Positions 47,011 through 59,289 are shown, counted from the first letter of the stretch. The stretch is 64,000 nt of DNA from Epiperipatus broadwayi (GCA_028023455.1 JAQFVV010012394.1:32020885-32084884); one strand, 5' to 3'. Notes: a model not told the origin generated them from the letters alone. Numbers and translations: made by a program.

Positions 47011-47430
47011 TGGTTAAATATATATATGATACAATACTCTATGTTACATAAAATAACATCAAACATGACCTACACTTTTAGGACTAGACATATCATGATT
47101 GAAAATTCCTCTGGTCAATCTTCAGAAATGAAGAATCATCTAAATTATTCTGCTCTCCTTTTTATACTGTCTTATATTTAATTAGTCTCTCTTTAATTAG
47201 TTATTTTAGTTAATTTACTGATTACAATTATTGTCCTAAATATATATTTTCAGTAAATTTAGATGATAACTCTTTCTACTATTTAGGTTATCTAGGTTTG
47301 AATCTTTAAGTAAATAACATTTTTAATTAACTTTTTAGTTATTTTTAAAATCAATTTAAATCGATTTTTTTTTTTATTCAGATATAAATCACTATAATTT
47401 ACATCTAAAAAAAAAAAAAAAACAAGTCTT

Positions 47431-47530
47431 GCATTGGTGGTCGAGAGGTCAGCGCGACACTTTGCACTTGCAGGCAGTTGCCCGGGTTGCGGGTTCGCGT
47501 CCCGGCCGATGCTATGACACTTTAAAAAAA
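47431..47530 (+). mobile_element. tRNA-derived SINE, plus copy between A-runs
   Basis: GCATTGG (47431) pairs with CCGATGC (ending 47512) as a 7-bp acceptor stem. The A-box region is GGTCGAGAGGTCAGC and the B-box region GCGGGTTCGCGTCCC. The 3' TATGACAC matches the copies at 10372 and 3432, followed by an A-run of about 15. A similar A-run precedes it. Its anticodon region differs from the 10372 copy. The minus frame 47292-47546 is a shadow. Confidence 0.8.
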
Positions 47531-47635
47531 AAAAAAAATGTTTCACTAACTTATAAATTATATTGACTATAATCCTTTAGATTCAACATTTCAAGTGTTT
47601 AATTTTAACGTTGGTAAGTTAGCAGTCTACAATTG

Positions 47636-48430
47636 CATTTTTTCTATCTAGAAATTTTATTAGTTAAAGTGAAGAACAATTTTTATTAATTTCTTATCGA
47701 AAATTGCATAATTTATACATCGGAATATATATTGGTAAAAAATTAACGTATTTTTTACAATTCAGTAGTAGTTAAATTTAATCAGATTCTGTTACTAAAA
47801 AAAATTCAATCTAATATTATTTGTATTCGATATAAAGTTTACTTTAAAAGTCATTTCATTAAACAGACATTGCGTTCTACTTCTTACAGAAGATTGAAAT
47901 TCATTAGTGGAAGTAGGTCATACATTAATTTTGTCCAAATGTTTAAGAACTGCTAATCAATTGAACAACCGCTTCTTCTAAAATAAAAGCTTGATATTCT
48001 CCTTAATACATTTTATTTGCGCATTTCCATATTTAGAGCAATGCTGTTTATCTCTGTTTCATTTCTAGGATTAGATAACCAAACTCTTTCGCGGATTATT
48101 TATTCACTCACCGTAAAATAAAATAAAAACACACACAATGTTATAAATTATATTGGCAATTGTTATATCCGAGAATAGTGACTTATTAGCGGTTTCCAGA
48201 CAAAGCAATAATAAATAATGTAATCCAGTAATTTACACTTCTTAAATTCAACAATTAAAATATTCAGTCAATTTTCGCGTATTGATATGCTAACAGAAAC
48301 GCACTTTTTCTATCGAGAAATTTTAAATAGTGAATTTAATAACCACATTATTTTTTAATAATTTATTAATGGGAACTATTTACATATATATAAAAAAAAT
48401 TAAATAATTTTTCAATTTAGTAATAATTAT
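47636..48430. repeat. two tandem copies of AIMP1-upstream-like DNA
   Basis: CATTTTTTCTATCTAGAAATTT at 47636 and CACTTTTTCTATCGAGAAATTT at 48302 begin parallel stretches that also share a CAATT(C/T)AGTA(G/A)TA motif and TTTAATCAGA. The functional gene has the same start, GCACTTTTTCTATTTACAAA, at 22942 and TTCAGTAATAATTA at about 23019. The promoter-side sequence therefore exists at least three times. Confidence 0.5.
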
Positions 48431-48582
48431 ATTTATATTTAATCAGAGTTCGCTAATAAAAAGAAAAAAGAGGTAGTCTTAATTGCGAATCTTTTACATT
48501 TTAATACCACCTTAATATTGTTTCCAGAAATTTTTAACGATGTATCAAATTAAAATTCCTATTCGAGCTGTATCCACTGCGG

Positions 48583-49395
48583 TTAGACCAGCTATAATAA
48601 CATTTAATGAAATCAGAGCTTCTTAATCAGAAAAAACTTATTTTTTAATTAAAAAGTCATGGTTAGGTTAGAGAGGGAAAATATAAAGTTGATTGAAGAA
48701 GTTCAACAATTAAAAGGGAGATTAAATGAAGAGACAGAGATAGGAAATAGCTTAAATATGTCATCTACTTTGTTGTTAAAGGAAGAATCATCCGTGAATT
48801 CATTTTCGTTCAACTTAGCAAATAAAAACGAAGAACAAAGCGCAGAAAAACATAAAAATATTTAAAAAGCAGAAAGGACTCCAAAATATGTTGAAAACGA
48901 AGTAATTGACGTTTTTCATCTTGATTTTCGAATTGGTCGTATTGCTGAAATTAAAAAAACACCCAGATGGTCATAGTTTTTATGTGAAAGAAATTGATAT
49001 TGGGGAAGGGGAAAATAGAACAGTTTGTAAGCGATCTCGTTAACCAAGTTTCCCTTCAAGAACTTCAAAATCGACTTGTAGTTTTGTTTTGCAATGTAAA
49101 ACAAGCAAATATGCATGGAATTATTTCTCAAACCATAACAATGTGCACGAACTTCTATGTTAAAATAGAAATATCGATTCCCTCTGAACAGAGTATTCCC
49201 GGCGATAAAATTATTTTTGAGAAAATATTCAAAGATTCCAGAAACCTGGTTTGATCTTAAGAAAAAAATTCTTAAACAAATTTCAAAAAAAATTGTTACT
49301 TACAAAGAAGATATGTTTGGTGTAACAGGAAAAGGTTTTATCATATCACGTTTACCCGACTGCCCATTAAATATAGTTTTTGCATCATACTGCCA
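48583..49395 (+). pseudogene. decayed AIMP1 copy
   Basis: Aligns with AIMP1 nearly end to end. Traces of the N-terminal coding part lie at 48583-48650 (ATCAGAGCTTCTTAATCAGA against the ATAGAGCTTCTCGAGC region of the gene). The coiled coil follows at 48659-48865 (NIKLIEEVQQLKGRLNE), then LDFRIGRIAEIKKT, NRLVVLFCNVKQANMHGIIS and SIPGDKIIFE, with the end at about 49380 (LPDCPLN). There are in-frame stops (48863) and frameshifts near 48950, 49015 and 49230. The tRNA-binding surface motif PAKMRGIVSEAM is altered. No intact product. Because upstream non-coding blocks are also shared, it looks like a genomic duplication rather than a retroposed mRNA. Confidence 0.93.
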
Positions 49396-49855
49396 GTAAT
49401 ATAAGACATTTTGCAATCAATTAAAGAGATCCAGGTTTTTACAATTGAAATTCCAGTATGTATGAATGCGATTTAAAATATTTTACTTTTTTTCTACATA
49501 AAAAAGATTGCATTCATTCTCATACATTTTTCCTCAATATTTAAAAATGTTTTGCAACTTTCAACTAATTAACAACCATCATCAAAAAAAAATAATATAT
49601 ACTGTATATAATTCTAGTATTGTGTATGGTCTACCAACTTTATTGGTCCACATCCATGGTGTTCAAGATGTCATTTGTGCTTCATCGGCAAACTGCCAAA
49701 AAATTTTGGAGTGATTATATAAATTAAGATAAAATAATGGTAGCTGATGCTACATTGTACTAGATTAATGGGCTATACTTAAAAAAATACATTTTTTTAT
49801 AAATATGTGGCCACAACAATGGGAATTGGCCTTCATATTTGAAGCAGCGGTGTGT
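49396..49855. other. AT-rich DNA, nothing assigned
   Basis: The region following the pseudogene holds no recognisable feature. The frame 49508-49714 is unsupported. Confidence 0.45.
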
Positions 49856-50245
49856 ATTTGGGCAAACTTGTTGATGAATGTGATTGATGTGTTTCACCAA
49901 CTCCAGACTCTTAATTTTTTCAATGATGTTAGTAACACTTAATGTTCTCTCCCACATTTCCAATCTCTTTTTGTTATTACTTATATCCATCTCTAGAATT
50001 TATTGAATAGTATGAAGTCTCTGTATAGCTCTTCTGTCTCAGACCCATAAGTAAAAAGTTAATAATGTTTTCAAACACATAAGCATATTTCCTTTTAATA
50101 TTAAATTATTTCTATTACAAGCATTCCAACCAACTTTAATTCTATGATTAATTTCATCCATTATGTTTTCATCTGTAGGAGTAATCTGACCAAGGCATTT
50201 GTAGTTGTTAACTTCTAGATCATTATTATCAATCTTTATTTTCTT
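49856..50245 (-). mobile_element. RTE C-terminal fragment
   Basis: The minus strand aligns with the RTE C-terminal region: IEKIKSLELVKHINHIHQQ, INHRIKVGWNACNRNNLILK and NNYKCLGQITPTDENI. Several indels, and the 3' tail is missing. Confidence 0.85.
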
Positions 50246-50619
50246 TTGAGAAAATAAATATATAAGTGACAAAATGTATGCAAAATGCAAATCCTTATTA
50301 AATGTCTGCATTTACTGTATTTACAGTGTTTGCATTTATTCTTGAATTTATGGTTACAAGTGTATATTGAATAGTACTTATTTTTATTTCACTTTATTTT
50401 ATTTACTATTCATTCTGTATTCCTAAATATTTTTTTTTACTTGTAATAGTAAATACAAAAATAAATGGGAGTTCACAAATCCAACAATAAATGCGGACAT
50501 TTTTCATTGATATTTTTTTTTGTTAAACGATATTGTTTTAGTAAATTAATTATTGTAAAGTATTATTTTGACTTTATTTATATATTTTTGCTGCCATAAA
50601 TTCAATAATATCACATGAT

Positions 50620-51160
50620 CATCATTTCATATGCTTACACATTCTGTTAATAAGAGTACCAAACTCTCCATACAGTAGTGCCACCAAGTGCAAGCTTTCA
50701 TAATCAATGGATGCAGGAAGGTATGTGAATAAAATCATGGTGTTTTGATGGTTTTATACCTATACTGTCCATATGATAATGATGACTGTGATTTTTGAAA
50801 AACCAAAGACACCAAAATGCATAGATGATGAACCAAGTTCAGATCTATATGACTATATAACCAAATGAGCTTGGATTGGAAACATGATGTTTTTCATCTT
50901 GGCCTCCTAGCTTTATAGTTAGCCAAATAGGTTAAAGGTAGCTACTGGAGGGTTGCATTAGATCCTAAGTTCTTGGTGCAGTGCTCTCAAGTCCAAGGCT
51001 CCTCAGTGGTGAAAGCCACAAGCTAGAAATTTGTCTGGGGATGTTGGCTTAGTATGCACTAGATAGGGATTTTAGGCACAAACCTTCCTGCAGTTATTGA
51101 TTATGAAAGCTTACATTTGGTGGCACTACTGTATGGAGAGTTTAGTATTCTTATTAAATT
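50620..51160. repeat. foldback family B, long copy
   Basis: Ends CCAAACTCTCCATACAGTAG and CTACTGTATGGAGAGTTTAG are inverted copies; just inside them are CAAGCTTTCATAATCAATGG and the inverse. The interior matches the other copies (CTAGAAATTTGTCTGGGGAT, GTGCAGTGCTCTCAAGTCCA). Confidence 0.85.
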
Positions 51161-52275
51161 CAATAATAAGTGTAGACATTTTGTTTTTTATTGATTAGCT
51201 ATTCTTTCACTCAGTGATAAGTAGTTCCATCAAGTAAGTAGATGGTACACTACTGTGGGACCTAATATAAATTATATTATATTGTTCTGAAATTATAGAA
51301 ACTAATTTGAAAGGAATGAATTTATACAATATTTAATGAAATTTTTGTTTGATAGTTAATCTATTTTTAAATTATTCTGGCAATGTCTCATCTGATTAAT
51401 TGTCATATTTTATATATTAGCAAAAAGAATTATAAATCTACATTTTACTATTTAAAATACTGAAGCTGAATTTAGTAACCACACCTCCACAAATTTTATG
51501 ATTTAAATGTTGCTGCTGTCCTCAAATCTAATATATTTACACCTGTGAGTGATATAATGTAAAAGCATTTAAAAAATTTCATTTACGAATGCTCTTTAAA
51601 TTTTAATAATTAATCATTGGATAAATCAATATGGATTTAAACTTGATGGATATGATGTTATAGGAGTCCATTACTAGTAGAATGATCAAATTTCCAATAC
51701 AATTTATTTGTCCATAATGTTGTCACAAATACAAAATAATCACTCAAAATAAGATTGAATTAAACAACTATTAATAACTATATTATAATATTTATTGAAC
51801 CGGCTTTCATCTCCATTGAGAGCTCAAATTATATTATACAATTTAATAGACATATATATATAGACACCGGTATATATAAGCCTGTGTATTTCATCTATTA
51901 TACAATTTAAATAACCAATTAACTATATCAACTCCATCTACTGGTCATTATTTACATTTAATTGCACTTTCTTTAAACATATATTTACATACTGTAATCA
52001 ATAATCAATAAAGCAAATCATATATAACGTGACATTGCTTTTATGAGCTTGTATTTATAAAAATGTAATATAGAGAGTGTGCCAATAAATAGCTCAAATA
52101 ACTAATCTTTTTTATTGCATTGCCAAATGTATATAATATAATATTAAAACATCTATGCACTTTGAAACAGTGATAAAGGGCATAAATGATTTAATATTAT
52201 ATAATCAAATTAAAAAAAATAAATTTAACATATTTTACATCTTACATATACATACAATTTATAATATTCAATTAA
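51161..52275. other. AT-rich DNA, nothing assigned
   Basis: TA-rich runs near 51850 and 51880. No gene or repeat recognised. Confidence 0.45.
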
Positions 52276-52279
52276 TATA

Positions 52280-52740
52280 TAGGATATATGAACAAAGACT
52301 TTCACATGACCCAGCACTCTCCACTCTATCTCATAACCCTGATACACTTGAATACATATATGTCAAAAAGATAAATAATCTCCAATATTCGTATTTCATG
52401 CTAAACCAGCAATCATCAGTTGGTCCAGATTATCATCTCTACACATATATGCAATAAGTGCTCAGATATATATTAAGATAGCCAATCTTCATATTTTACT
52501 GGGCAGGCTTCAATCCATTCCATACTCCAACTCTTCAACTATCCATTCAATTGAAAATCTGATGATGGAATGCTTAAAGATCATCCTAAAGTCAAGATTC
52601 TCATCTTTTCAACATACATATGTTGAAGTATATCAGTATTATGAGATAGTGGTGGGTCATGTGAAAGTCTGTGCTCATATACCCTATATATTACATATAT
52701 TGTTACAGGTATATAATAAGCCTGTATTTCAATATTCAAT
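52280..52740. repeat. foldback element with SINE-like arms, family D
   Basis: The left arm (GACTTTCACATGACCCAGCA, CTATCTCATAACCCTGATAC) and right arm (TTATGAGATAGTGGTGGGTC, ATGTGAAAGTCTGTGCTCAT) are inverted copies of the tRNA-like unit at 41017. The middle contains TTTCATGCTAAACCAGCAAT and CAGTTGGTCCAGAT, shared in inverse with 62518-62941 and in part with 25590. Confidence 0.7.
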
Positions 52741-52944
52741 TAAGTAATATTTACTAAGGCTGTAACCTTAGGAATAAGCGTCCTATAATTTAAAAAAAAA
52801 AACACTTTTTTTTCAAAAATAATAATAATTAAATATATATTTTTTAAAAAATGTTATTTACATATTTACAATCATTTTCTACATTTTCCAACTATTTAAT
52901 AAAGCCCATTTTCCTCAATATATATTACAATAACAAATTAAACA

Positions 52945-53245
52945 ATCACTTTCTTCTTTTTGCTGGACCTTTTATTATATTTACACATTTGTCCGAGCTT
53001 TCTTGAATATGCAATGTTTCATAATATATTCTCTTACAGTAATCCTTCACATATTTTTCTTCACATTTCATTTTATGTCCAGTATCCAAATAATGCAAAT
53101 ATTGCCCTGACCTCATATCTTTTCTATTAATGACTCAATCATGTTTCTTACCTCTCAATTGTTCTTCCTGACTGTCTTATAAATATTTTATTGCATTTTC
53201 CACATTAACCAAATGAATAGTGTAAACTTCCTTCAGAATGATTTT
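52945..53245 (-). mobile_element. Penelope-like element fragment (GIY-YIG region)
   Basis: The minus strand encodes, with one stop, CGKCNKIFIRQSGRTIERKH and then YLDTGHKMKCEEKYVKDYCK and RIYYETLHIQE. This is the order seen in the C-terminal GIY-YIG endonuclease of Penelope-like retroelements: a C-rich start, IGQTGR-like motif, STGHK-like motif, then a KR..E..IQ end. It is related to the plus-strand fragment at 55800. Non-functional. Confidence 0.65.
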
Positions 53246-53454
53246 CATGGGAACAGACCCTGTTTGGGTTATAAAGATTATCTCAAAAATATTCTAAAGA
53301 AATGCAATGTTGATTATTTTCATTGTTAAGGAAAACAGAGGACATTGGAAAACTACAATTGGGCAAGTTGTTGAAGGATTTCAGGAAAAAAATGTTTCTA
53401 CAGAAAAAGCGAAAAGACAGCATTGCAAAATATCAAACAGAATAATGAACCAGT

Positions 53455-54540
53455 AAAAATCACATGACCTCTATCTCCCATGCTTGCTCATGACTGTTGT
53501 TAAAATAGGCAAAACTCTCTCCATACAGTAGTGCCAATCAAAGCAAGGCAGAGTAGTCAATGGATGTCAGAAGGCTTGTGCATAAAATCCCTATCTAGTA
53601 CATACTCATCCAATATTCCCAAACTAGTTTCTGGCTTGTGGCCTTCATCAGTGAGGAACCTTGGATCTGAGAGCACTGCACCTAGATCTTAGGATCCAGT
53701 GCAACATTCCAGCAGCCACCTTTTATCTCTACATTACAAAACTATGAGAATAAATTGAAAACACACAACTATTTTCTATCTAAGCTCAATAGCTTATATA
53801 GTCATATGGGTCTGAACTCAGTTCACCACCCATACATTTTGGTGTCTCTGGTTCTTTTATAACCATAGCCACCATCTTTCTATTAGGCAGGATTGGTAAA
53901 CCTTTAAACACCACGATCTCTATCTCCCATGCTTGCTCATAACTATTGTTAAAATAGGCAAAGCTCTATCCATACAGTAGTGCCACTCAAAGCAAGACAG
54001 AGTAATCAATGGATTCCAGAAGGCTTGTGCATAAAATCTAATGTGTCTGTATGGAGAGAGTTTTGCCTATTTTAATAACAGTTATGAGCAATCATGGGAG
54101 ATAGAGATCATGTAATGTTTAAAGGTTTAATACCAATCCTGCCTAATAGGAAGATGGTGGCTATGGTTATAAAAGAACCCAAGACACCAAAATGTATTTG
54201 TGCTGAACTGAGTTCAGACCCATATGACTATATAAGCTATTAGCTTAGATTAAAAATATTTGTGGGTTTTCAATTTTATTCTCATATTTTTGTAGTTATG
54301 TAGAGATAAAAGGTGGCTGCTAGAGGGTAGCATTAGATCCTAAGATCTAGGTACAGTGCTCTCAGATCCAAGGCTCCTCACTGACGAAGCCAACAAGCCA
54401 GAAACTAGTTTGGGGATATTGGATGCATAGACACTAGATAGGGATTTTATGCACACACCTTCTGGCATCTATTGATTACTCTGTCTTGCTTTGAGTGGCA
54501 CTACTGTATGGAGAGAGTTTTGCCTATTTTAATAATGAAC
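53455..54540. repeat. compound foldback family B element
   Basis: The outer inverted ends (AATAGGCAAAACTCTCTCCA at 53506 and its inverse at 54510) enclose a second short foldback (about 53905-54125). That inner element has its own long inverted ends (CATGCTTGCTCATAACTATT against AACAGTTATGAGCAATCATG). The outer element carries the usual interior twice, in opposite directions (53620-53720, 54300-54420). One family member appears to sit inside another. Confidence 0.75.
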
Positions 54541-55799
54541 CAACATGTTTTGTATATGGATATATTTTTGATTTGCAGATTAGTTTCTATGACCTCTGCA
54601 AAACTCTTTCTCTAATATATTATTTTGTCTTTCCCCCCTCCCTTCAAGTTGAAATGATGATACTAATTTGTGAGTGACTGCTACATGTATAGCCCCATAG
54701 GAATTTAGAGGAAATTGATGTACAGCAAATGCATCTTGGGGGTCATTTGTCTTTTATTGTATCTTTATTTATATGACTTTAAGAAGAACTGGGGAAGTAT
54801 GGAGATTGTTTAATATCTCTATAAAAAGTCAACTGATGGAAATTTAGGGCCAAAATAAGCACATTAATGTGGCTACAGAAATTGAACCTAAAGCAAAAAT
54901 CTAAATCCTTTTTTCGACTCATTTCGAAATGCTATAATTTTATTCTCCTTTATTTAAGAGCTTTTATTTAATTCATAGATCAAGTTTTATTTATATATTT
55001 TTCCAGACTTCAATTTCAAGTTAATTAGTAGTTTTAATACTATATTATTTTGAAATTTAATAATGGAATACATAAAATAATTAGAAAACAAATAACAAAT
55101 ATGAAAAAAGAATAAAATAAAGATTAAAACAGGAACAAAAATGAACATATTGAAAAATGCATATTTATATAATTATTTTGTGTTTCTAATTTGACACCTC
55201 CCATAAACATCATTCATACTAAACCATTGATTTGCTTATGGTTATGTACTACATAGGTAATACTTTCAAAAATTACAAAATAGCTATCTGGATTTCTATG
55301 CACAGGAAGTGACCTAGATAGAATACGAAATCTTAACATCAAATGATAAAATATTGAAAAATAATTCATGAGGACTCAATACAAGAATTATACAAAATTT
55401 TATTTGACATAATTGTGAAAGGTGTCTTCTGTTATATACTATCAAAAGAGTTTGTATGTAGATATATTTTTACCATTACAATTTTTAAAGTTTATTTTAA
55501 CTATAAGTATAATTTTTTACATATTATGATTTTGAAAATAAGCCGCCAACAAACTAGGGCATGTGAAAATGAATTTTTGAGTTTATGGCCTTCTTATCCA
55601 TGGAATCCAGGGGTAGTGCCTTTACTTTGACATGGTAGCTAAGCCACTGATTTTCGCTATATTTGTACAATGGGAAATAATTGTATACTAGAAGAGAATT
55701 TAAAGAGTATTGATCACACATAGTGAAGAACTTTAATTCCTATCAAGAGTATATTGTTGTTTTACTAATTTGCAACTCTTCATAATAAACTATTATTAT
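54541..55799. other. AT-rich DNA, nothing assigned
   Basis: No domain in the short plus frames at 54495-54677 and 55415-55630. An AATTACAAAATAGCTATCTGG..TTCTATGCACAGGAA block near 55273 resembles 56480-56520 and marks a small dispersed repeat. Confidence 0.4.
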
Positions 55800-56040
55800 T
55801 AAAAACTATTAATTATTAATAAACTGCCATGGAAAGAAGTAAGGAGTGTGATAGGTTGTTTAACAGAAAGGATATAAGATCAAGGCCATATATACATTTT
55901 TTGGATACTGGACATAAAATGAATTATATAGAAAGTATTCTGGCAATAAACCATGATACAAATTACAAGGAAAGAAAATGTTATAAAACTTTGTATATTC
56001 AAGAAAATTTAAACATGGTTACACTCCAGCACAAATAGGG
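55800..56040 (+). mobile_element. Penelope-like element fragment (GIY-YIG C-terminus)
   Basis: The frame 55829-56038 contains INRKDIRSRP-like and FLDTGHKMNYIESILAINHD followed by YKERKCYKTLYIQENLNM, matching the STGHK...KR...E..I end of Penelope GIY-YIG endonucleases and the minus fragment at 52945. It is truncated at the 5' side. Confidence 0.65.
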
Positions 56041-56717
56041 GAAAATAGGCATATATATATATATATTATGGGGAGGAAAAGAACTATAATAAGTTTAATT
56101 ATTTTTATGTACATTTATGTATTTTACTAATTATATTTAATGTACGTATTTTAATATATTTATTGCAATGTAATGTAAATAATGTCCATTAGAAGAATTG
56201 CTCAGGGTAATTGGTCATGTGATTGTGTAAAAAGAAATATCTTGAAAAGATTTCATTAAGGAGTGAAAGCCGGGTTGATGTAATAAATAATTTCTTTATT
56301 TATAGTGAGTTGTCTGTTTCAGTTTTGTTTTAAATTGATTATTTTTAATTTTATATATAGAAGGCAATATTATTGACAAATTTTAACATTGAAATTTGTT
56401 CATGTAAAGTATTTATAATAAATTTATATATTTGGATATGTTAATTGTTTGGATCTACTATATTATTATTATAATTTTAAAAAATACAAAATAATGTCAA
56501 TCTGGAATTCTACGCACAGGAACTTAATTGGTCAAAATAAGAAATCTTCATATCAGGTGTCAAAACATCAGATGTCAAAGTCAGAATAAGAAATCTTCAT
56601 ATTACGTGTTAAAATATTGAAAAATAGCATATCCTAATCCTGATATTTATTCATGTGAACAGATATTGCAAAACGGAGTCAGTGGGAAAGAAGGAGGATA
56701 CGGTATTTTTTACATTT
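56041..56717. other. AT-rich DNA, nothing assigned
   Basis: Contains a partial tandem duplication near 56530-56610 (AATAAGAAATCTTCATAT twice). No gene. Confidence 0.45.
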
Positions 56718-56719
56718 TA

Positions 56720-57685
56720 CAGTACACGGTCTCTTTTTACGCGGACTTATTTGACATGATTTCGAAGTTACGCGATTCATGTTTCACCAGAAGTCGAACC
56801 CCGATAATGCGCTATTACTTTAAATAATAAATTTCTTGCACTTACGTTATATTGAAAGTAATAGCACATTATTGGAATTCGACTTTCATCTTAGTAATTT
56901 CAATATTTTCAGTGCTTTATAATAGTAAGATTTTATGCAATAATGAAATTAAAATCATGATTTCCACATTTTATGTATACACACATTAAATTTTACAAGA
57001 TTATAATGTAAATTTGTTCAAACATTGTACATGTTAATTTTGCATTTTAAATCACATTCTGTTTTTGAGTGTCCACAAGTTTATTTTTAAAAGGTCAGTA
57101 ATAGCAGTGGGCACAATTAAATTTGACAATTAAAAACTAAAATCTGATTTTTAAACGGAATTGAAAATTAAAGACAAAAATAAGAATTTAATTTTTAGTT
57201 GCTAGTTTCATAAACAATTAATAAAATCATCGTCTCAAAGATTAATTACTAATTATGTTGTCACCAGAAAAACATTGATACAACATGAGTGTGAAGTTGG
57301 CGCTAGTTGTTTGCAAACGAACGTGTTTTTCCACAAATAGCTATAATAATTAAAACGTGTATAAAAAAATAAAATTACTGTACTGTAAATTGTGCATAAA
57401 ATATATTATTTTGAATAAAATTAAATATTATAGTTAAAAAAAGTTTGTCTTGTATCAATTTTTTTCAAATTTGAAATTTTTTATTAGTCATATTTTATTT
57501 CCTTATTTTTTTTTTTGCGCGAATATTAAAGTAATTTTACATTGGTGCTTTGCTTTTACGCGAATTTTGAAAAATCACAGACTGCATCCCCACTTTTTCA
57601 ATGTAAGTTACGTCTATTTTTGCGCAATTTCGTTTGCGCGTGTTTTCTGAGGAACCTATCTATCGCGTAAAACGAGACCCAGGTG
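56720..57685. mobile_element. pogo/Tigger-like non-autonomous DNA transposon
   Basis: The 5' end CAGTACACGGTCTCTTTTTA followed by CGCG is the inverse of the 3' end (CGCGTAAAACGAGACCCAGG then TG). Both are flanked by TA, the target duplication of the Tc1/mariner superfamily. CAGT..ACGCG ends with CG-rich motifs resemble pogo/Tigger termini. No transposase is visible in the 966 bases. An inverted pair at 56791-56824 and 56856-56887 lies inside the left half. Confidence 0.7.
56791..56887. repeat. internal palindrome of the pogo-like element
   Basis: AAGTCGAACCCCGATAATGC and GCTATTACTTT are mirrored by AAAGTAATAGC and ACATTATTGGAATTCGACTT. The spacer is about 30 bases. Confidence 0.75.
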
Positions 57686-57689
57686 TATA

Positions 57690-59285
57690 TTAAAATAAAT
57701 AAATATTAGTGAAATGTTTGTTAGTAACGAACCCAAACTGCTTCTATTTTACATATTTATAAATTATAATGGTACAAAATGGAGTTTTTATAAATTTGAA
57801 TAAGAAATGATTAAATAAAATCAAATACATACATTTATTACAATCAATGCTATAATGAAAATGATTAAAATAATTTTAGCACAGAGGATTATCTTAAGTA
57901 TAGTGATTCCAAAAGTAAACTTTCTAATTAGAAAGTTTGGTGTCTAAATGTTTTGAATTGAATCATGAAAAAGAGATTAAAATACTGTTGGAATAATTAT
58001 ATTTAACCATCGGTGCTATGGTTATCTTGATCACCATCATAGTTTTCGTATTTTATTTGAATTAACCTTATTTTTTAATATAGGAGATATAATCAGTAAA
58101 TGAAAAATACTATGACTTAGGAATGTCTTAATATTCTAATGTTTATTGAATATTCATTTAGATTCTAATTAATATTTGATGCACATTGTAGTCTGTTTTA
58201 TGTTAATAAATGTATAAAACTGCTCGATAGATTTTCATGGTAAATCCATACAATCTAAAATTAATTGCTCATAATTGATCAGATTCATCAAATTCCATTC
58301 ATGCAGTGCCATCTCTTATGCATTAAATTTTGTAATCAGGTAGTGTAGATAATGTAACAAGATTTGTCATACCACATTTATATTGAAATGCAGCTGCAAT
58401 GAATTATTCATTTCTCAGATCTGTTACTCTGATGGTCAACATATGTTCTACGAACTATCTATTATTTAATTTATTACAGTCCTTATAAAATGCGTTATCC
58501 TGTGTTGTAATAAATTGGCCAAAATGTTTATTATATGTATTTATTTTTATTAAGCATAGTTGAGCTTGCTTTCGGCTTGGAAAACCAGATTCATAGTATT
58601 CGTGGATTGGCTGAATATGCTGCAGTATTTATTGATGAAGTACTCATTATTTAAATTATCTATTTAAATATTCCACCTATTTGAGATTGGATATTGTTTT
58701 CTTTTTTGTTAATGATGTAGTTATAGTTAGTGATAAACCATTCCTCTTTCCCCTTTTTTTTTTTCTGTCATTTCATTTCATGGAAATAATATTGATGTTC
58801 CTTGGGTCGAAGGCATGGCCGCATACCAAGCCAATCCACAAGTGCTATGAATTAGTCAGCTACATTTACAAAAAATAAATACATGTAATAAATCTTTTCT
58901 TTAGCCAATCTTTGAAACATTTCAACCAATTTATTACAATCTTTGTTAAGTAAACTATGATCAAAATATTTATATCTTTGGTTATGTGCTAAAAACACAT
59001 TATATTATATACACATCATTTATGGGATTTTAGAAGTGTTACAGGAAATGCTTTTATTTTCCACCTGGAAATTTTTATGATAATTTATTCCGTGGCTATA
59101 ATGCAAATAATTTTAAGGTAATTATATTTTTCTCAAAATAAATTCCCTTATTTTTCCTTTTTTTACCAATAGCGTGTATCGCAATAAAAGGGCGAGTAGT
59201 TCTTTCTGCAAACTAACTAATTTTCCATTTCATCATATATAAATTAAAACTTGTGAAAAAGATAATATAATTTCTAGAAAAAACC
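57690..59285. other. AT-rich DNA with one exon-like block
   Basis: No repeat family was recognised. A frame near 58797-58878 (KAWPHTKPIHKCYELVSYIY) is short and unsupported. The best candidate, 58560-58639, is listed separately. Confidence 0.4.
58560..58639 (+). CDS. candidate internal exon, unknown product
   Basis: An acceptor (TTTATTTTTATTAAGCATAG) precedes 80 bases that are richer in GC than the surroundings: two bases, then 26 open codons (ELAFGLENQIHSIRGLAEYA, VFIDE). A weak donor (GAA|GTACTC) follows. The composition looks like a folded helical protein, but no family was recognised. Confidence 0.25.
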
Positions 59286-59289
59286 ATCA

